64,000 bases of DNA from Streptomyces sp. NBC_00582 (GTDB taxonomy: Bacteria; Actinomycetota; Actinomycetes; Streptomycetales; Streptomycetaceae), in the NCBI RefSeq assembly GCF_036345155.1, contig NZ_CP107772.1, forward strand, positions 3,162,001-3,226,000. Reading direction: 5' to 3'. The notes beneath the pieces are model-generated. The model did no database searches. It worked only from the letters and a program-made list of their open reading frames with translations, and was not told the origin of the DNA. The position numbers were made by a program, and so were the translations under genes. Position 1 is the first letter of the stretch, and every line of letters begins with the position of its first letter. Shown here piece by piece: positions 61,688 to 64,000 of the stretch.

Positions 61688-62431
61688 TCAGATGTTGACG
61701 CCGTGCTGACGGAGGTAGGCGACCGGGTCGATGTCGGAGCCGTACTCGGCCGTCGTACGGGCCTCGAAGTGCAGATGCGGACCCGTGACGTTGCCGGTCG
61801 CGCCGGACAGGCCGATCTGCTGCCCCGGGGTGACCTGCTGGCCCACGGAGACGCCGATGGAGGACAGGTGGCCGTACTGGGTGTACGTGCCGTCGTTCAT
61901 CTTGATGACGACGTTGTTGCCGTACGACCCTCCCCAGCCCGCCTCGACGACGGTGCCGAGGCCGACCGCGTGCACCGGGGTGCCGCTGGCGGCGTGGAAG
62001 TCGATGCCGGTGTGGCTGCCGGAGGACCACAGCGAGCTGCTCGCGTGGTAGCCGGTGGAGATGTAGGACCCGGTGATCGGCAGCACGAAGGCGTTCAGAC
62101 GCTTGCGCTCGGCCTCACGGGCGGCACGCACGCGTGCCTCGCGCTCCTCGGCGGCCTTCTTGGCGGCGGCCTCGCGCGCGGCCTCCTCGAAGGCGGCCTT
62201 CTTCTGCAGGGCGACCTGGTCGTCGACCTGCTCGGCGACGGCCTCGCCGGCGGTGACGACCGGGATCAGCCCGGTCTGCTCGGGGGTCGGCTCCGCGGCG
62301 AAGGCCGGGCTGGAGGCGACGGTCGCCATGACACCGGTGGTGGTCAGCGCCGCGAAACCCGCCGCGCGGGCGGTGGTGCGCTGCATCCGGCTGGGCCGGC
62401 GGTGCTTCCCGGTGGTGCAGGTGTACGCCAT
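61688..62431 (-). CDS. Secreted M23 (LytM-type) peptidase
   Basis: A 247-residue exported cell-wall endopeptidase. The N-terminus has basic residues, a hydrophobic stretch (about 20-40) and a likely signal cleavage at ASSPAFAAEP. A charged helical linker (about 75-112) precedes the M23 domain, with zinc ligands in GSHTGIDFHAASGTPVHAVG (His and Asp) and in GPHLHFEARTT. The C-terminus is the usual DPVAYLRQHGV. The gene is controlled by a c-di-AMP riboswitch in its leader, linking cell-wall turnover to second-messenger level. GAAGGAAAGGA lies 14-24 bases before the ATG. Confidence 0.92.
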   Translation of the reverse strand: MAYTCTTGKHRRPSRMQRTTARAAGFAALTTTGVMATVASSPAFAAEPTPEQTGLIPVVTAGEAVAEQVDDQVALQKKAAFEEAAREAAAKKAAEEREARVRAAREAERKRLNAFVLPITGSYISTGYHASSSLWSSGSHTGIDFHAASGTPVHAVGLGTVVEAGWGGSYGNNVVIKMNDGTYTQYGHLSSIGVSVGQQVTPGQQIGLSGATGNVTGPHLHFEARTTAEYGSDIDPVAYLRQHGVNI

Positions 62432-62460
62432 GAAGGGCGAGCGGTCCTTTCCTTCCCTCT

Positions 62461-62600
62461 CGCCTACCGGGTTAGCTGACGGGTTCGGAGCAGGAAGGTC
62501 TCCTACGGACCCCCTCGCTCACGCGCGGGCGTCCGATTCACCCCAGGGACTTCATGGGTCCCCGGCTCCCCTGGCTCGCGCCGTACGGGGACTCGGCGAT
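62461..62600 (-). promoter_or_regulatory. c-di-AMP (ydaO/yuaA-type) riboswitch upstream of the M23 peptidase
   Basis: On the minus strand the leader contains the conserved blocks of this riboswitch in order: GCCAGGGGAGCCGGGG, CTGGGGTGAATC, GGGTCCGTAGGAGACC, and CCCGTCAGCTAACCCGGT followed by AGGCG. Such elements precede cell-wall hydrolase genes in Streptomyces and usually turn them off when c-di-AMP is high. The 3' end is about 30 bases before the start codon, so it may act on transcription or ribosome access. Confidence 0.85.
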
Positions 62601-62651
62601 GACTGTCCGGTGCCGCGGATGCGGCGCGGTGCCTGACGAACAGCCGGGCCG

Positions 62652-62681
62652 ACGCTATGCGCGACCGTTATCAATCCTCAA
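62652..62681 (-). promoter_or_regulatory. Probable promoter of the riboswitch-M23 unit
   Basis: TTGAGG (62681-62676) and TAGCGT (62657-62652) on the minus strand are spaced by 18 bases and fit a Streptomyces vegetative promoter. The expected start, near 62645, lies just upstream of the riboswitch. Confidence 0.55.
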
Positions 62682-62747
62682 ACGGATCACGGTTTTTGTA
62701 GCGCACGCCACAGCGCAGACACACAACCTCCGCATCAATTCGGACAT

Positions 62748-62803
62748 CTCGCGGCCCCGGAAGGACACCCCGGGGGGGCGCCCGCGTCACCCGGGGCCGC
62801 GAG
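62748..62803 (-). terminator. Terminator of the M16 peptidase gene
   Basis: CTCGCGGCCCCGG (62748-62760) pairs perfectly with CCGGGGCCGCGAG (62791-62803), a 13-base stem with a 30-base loop that has its own GC-rich fold. It lies 20 bases past the peptidase stop; the minus strand then reads ATGTCCG. Confidence 0.75.
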
Positions 62804-62823
62804 TCGTCCGTGTCCGCCGGCGG

Positions 62824-64000
62824 CTACTCCGCGGCCACGACGGTCACTTCGCCGATCCCGAGCGCCTCGACGGGCTCCTTGATCCGAGCGGCGTCACCGA
62901 CGAGGACGGTCACCAGACGGTCCACCGGGAAGGCGCTCACGGCCGCCGCGGTGGCCTCGACCGTGCCGGTCGCGGCGAGCTGCTGGTAGAGCGTGGCCTG
63001 GTAGTCGTCGGGCAGGAACTGCTCGACCTGGTCGGCCAGCGTGCTCGCGACGGCCGCCGCGGTCTCGTACTTCAGCGGTGCCACGCCGACCAGGTTCTGC
63101 ACGGCGACATCGCGCTCGGCGTCCGTCAGACCCTCCGCGGCGAGGGTGCGCAGCACCTTCCACAGGTCGTCCAGGGCGGGGCCCGTGTTCGGGGTGTCGA
63201 CGGACCCGCTGATGGCGAGCATCGCCGCGCCCGAGCCGTCCGGGGCGGAGCGCAGGACCTGCCCGAAGGCGCGCACCCCGTACGTGTAGCCCTTCTCCTC
63301 GCGCAGGACGCGGTCCAGACGGGAGGTGAGGGTGCCGCCGAGGCAGTACGTGCCGAGGACCTGGGCGGCCCACACGCGCGCGTGCCGGTCGGCGCCGACG
63401 CGGCCGATGAGCAGCTGGGTCTGGACGGCGCCGGGGCGGTCCACGATGACGACGCGGCCGGTGTCGTCGGCGGTCACCGGCGGGACGGGCCGCTGCTGGG
63501 CCGGGGTGCCCGTCCAGGCGCCCAGGGTCTCGCCGAGGAGGGCGGCGAGGTCGATGCCCGTGAGGTCGCCGACGACCACGGCGGTGGACGTGGCCGGCCG
63601 GACATGGCGCTCGTAGAAGGCCCTTACGGCGGCGGAGTCGATCTTCTCGACGGTCTCCGCGGTGCCCTGGCGCGGCCGCGACATGCGCGCGGTGGCCGGG
63701 AACAGCTCCTTGGAGAGCTCCTTGGCGGCACGGCGGGAGGGGTTGGCCAGCTCGTGCGGGATCTCGTCCAGACGGTTGTGGACGAGGCGCTCGACCTCGC
63801 TGTCGGCGAAGGCGGGCGCGCGCAGGGCGTCGGCGAGCAGGCCGAGCGCCTTGGGCAGCCGGGAGGCGGGCACCTCCAGGCTGAGCCGGACGCCGGGGTG
63901 GTCGGCGTGCGCGTCGAGAGTGGCGCCGCAGCGCTCCAGCTCGGCGGCGAACTCCTCGGCGGAGTGCCGGTCGGTGCCCTCGGAGAAGGCGCGCGCCATG
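62824..64000 (-). CDS. M16 family (pitrilysin-like) peptidase subunit, partial
   Basis: At least 391 residues of an M16 peptidase; the gene continues past the window end, so an ATG at 63998-64000 is not necessarily the start. The visible part has AEEFAAELERCGATLDAHAD and HPGVRLSLEVPASRLPKALG of the first M16 half, then FYERHVRPATSTAVVVGDL and REEKGYTYGVRAF of the second (inactive-type) half. No HxxEH zinc motif is seen in the part present, so this is probably the partner subunit of a two-gene M16 pair, the active subunit expected upstream beyond 64000. A terminator follows. Confidence 0.85.
   Translation of the reverse strand, partial: MARAFSEGTDRHSAEEFAAELERCGATLDAHADHPGVRLSLEVPASRLPKALGLLADALRAPAFADSEVERLVHNRLDEIPHELANPSRRAAKELSKELFPATARMSRPRQGTAETVEKIDSAAVRAFYERHVRPATSTAVVVGDLTGIDLAALLGETLGAWTGTPAQQRPVPPVTADDTGRVVIVDRPGAVQTQLLIGRVGADRHARVWAAQVLGTYCLGGTLTSRLDRVLREEKGYTYGVRAFGQVLRSAPDGSGAAMLAISGSVDTPNTGPALDDLWKVLRTLAAEGLTDAERDVAVQNLVGVAPLKYETAAAVASTLADQVEQFLPDDYQATLYQQLAATGTVEATAAAVSAFPVDRLVTVLVGDAARIKEPVEALGIGEVTVVAAE

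Larger units (their letters stand above)
62432..62823. other. Long leader/intergenic region of about 390 bases
   Basis: Holds the M23 leader with its riboswitch (62461-62600), the promoter (62652-62681) and, at the right end, the terminator of the M16 peptidase gene. No coding sequence is supported in it. Confidence 0.8.

Noticed and set aside
1..64000. tRNA, rRNA or intact insertion sequences
   Set aside because: No cloverleaf-like segment, rRNA core sequence, transposase motif or terminal inverted repeat pair was recognised on either strand.

Overview
The window is high-GC actinobacterial DNA and almost certainly from a Streptomyces chromosome. This rests on GTG and TTG starts, many ATGA/GTGA gene overlaps, a CutRS two-component pair, the actinobacterial division protein SepH, and a run of genes in the order known from Streptomyces and, in part, Mycobacterium. 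That run is RNA methyltransferase, APC permease, two TrkA proteins, DUF3159, OB-fold, dut/DUF3710, DUF3093, DUF4193, inositol phosphatase and ferrochelatase.

Region by region. (1) 1-11.9 kb: one translationally coupled plus-strand cluster for a surface or exported polysaccharide. It holds the end of a membrane protein, a GT4 glycosyltransferase, a sugar C-methyltransferase, a glucose-1-phosphate cytidylyltransferase, a PIG-L deacetylase, an NAD-dependent epimerase/dehydratase, a DUF4910 peptidase-like protein, a flippase, a GT2 glycosyltransferase, a pyruvyl transferase, an RfbC-like 3,5-epimerase and a class III aminotransferase. (2) 11.9-12.7 kb: a PAP2 phosphatase and an 18-codon remnant of an RNA methyltransferase. 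(3) 12.7-21.0 kb: a complete four-gene anti-plasmid SMC system of the Wadjet type III/EptABCD kind, every junction a 4-base overlap. (4) 21.0-24.0 kb: a decayed kinase fragment, an RNase J that looks like an extra copy, and a small GvpU-like protein. (5) 24.3-26.7 kb: a cold-response group of CBS protein, DEAD-box helicase and CspA. (6) 27.1-64 kb: mostly conserved core chromosome.

The core part has several functional groups. Potassium and turgor control is dense: a KimA-like permease, an unannotated 31-residue membrane peptide, two TrkA subunits and KdpDE. KdpD carries a long heptad-repeat tail built from 21-base units. A c-di-AMP (ydaO-type) riboswitch precedes an M23 cell-wall peptidase. 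Carbon sensing appears as ptsH with a DasR (dre) operator, next to a protein acetyltransferase with a GNAT-first domain order. At 52.9-54.7 kb two adjacent genes have decayed: a frameshifted hypothetical gene and an AfsR-like NB-ARC ATPase with several frameshifts.

The best candidates for a second look are the Wadjet operon and its surroundings, the sugar cluster with its peptidase-like DUF4910 member, the KdpD repeat tail, and the 31-residue peptide beside the K+ transport genes. No rRNA, tRNA, CRISPR array or intact insertion sequence was seen.
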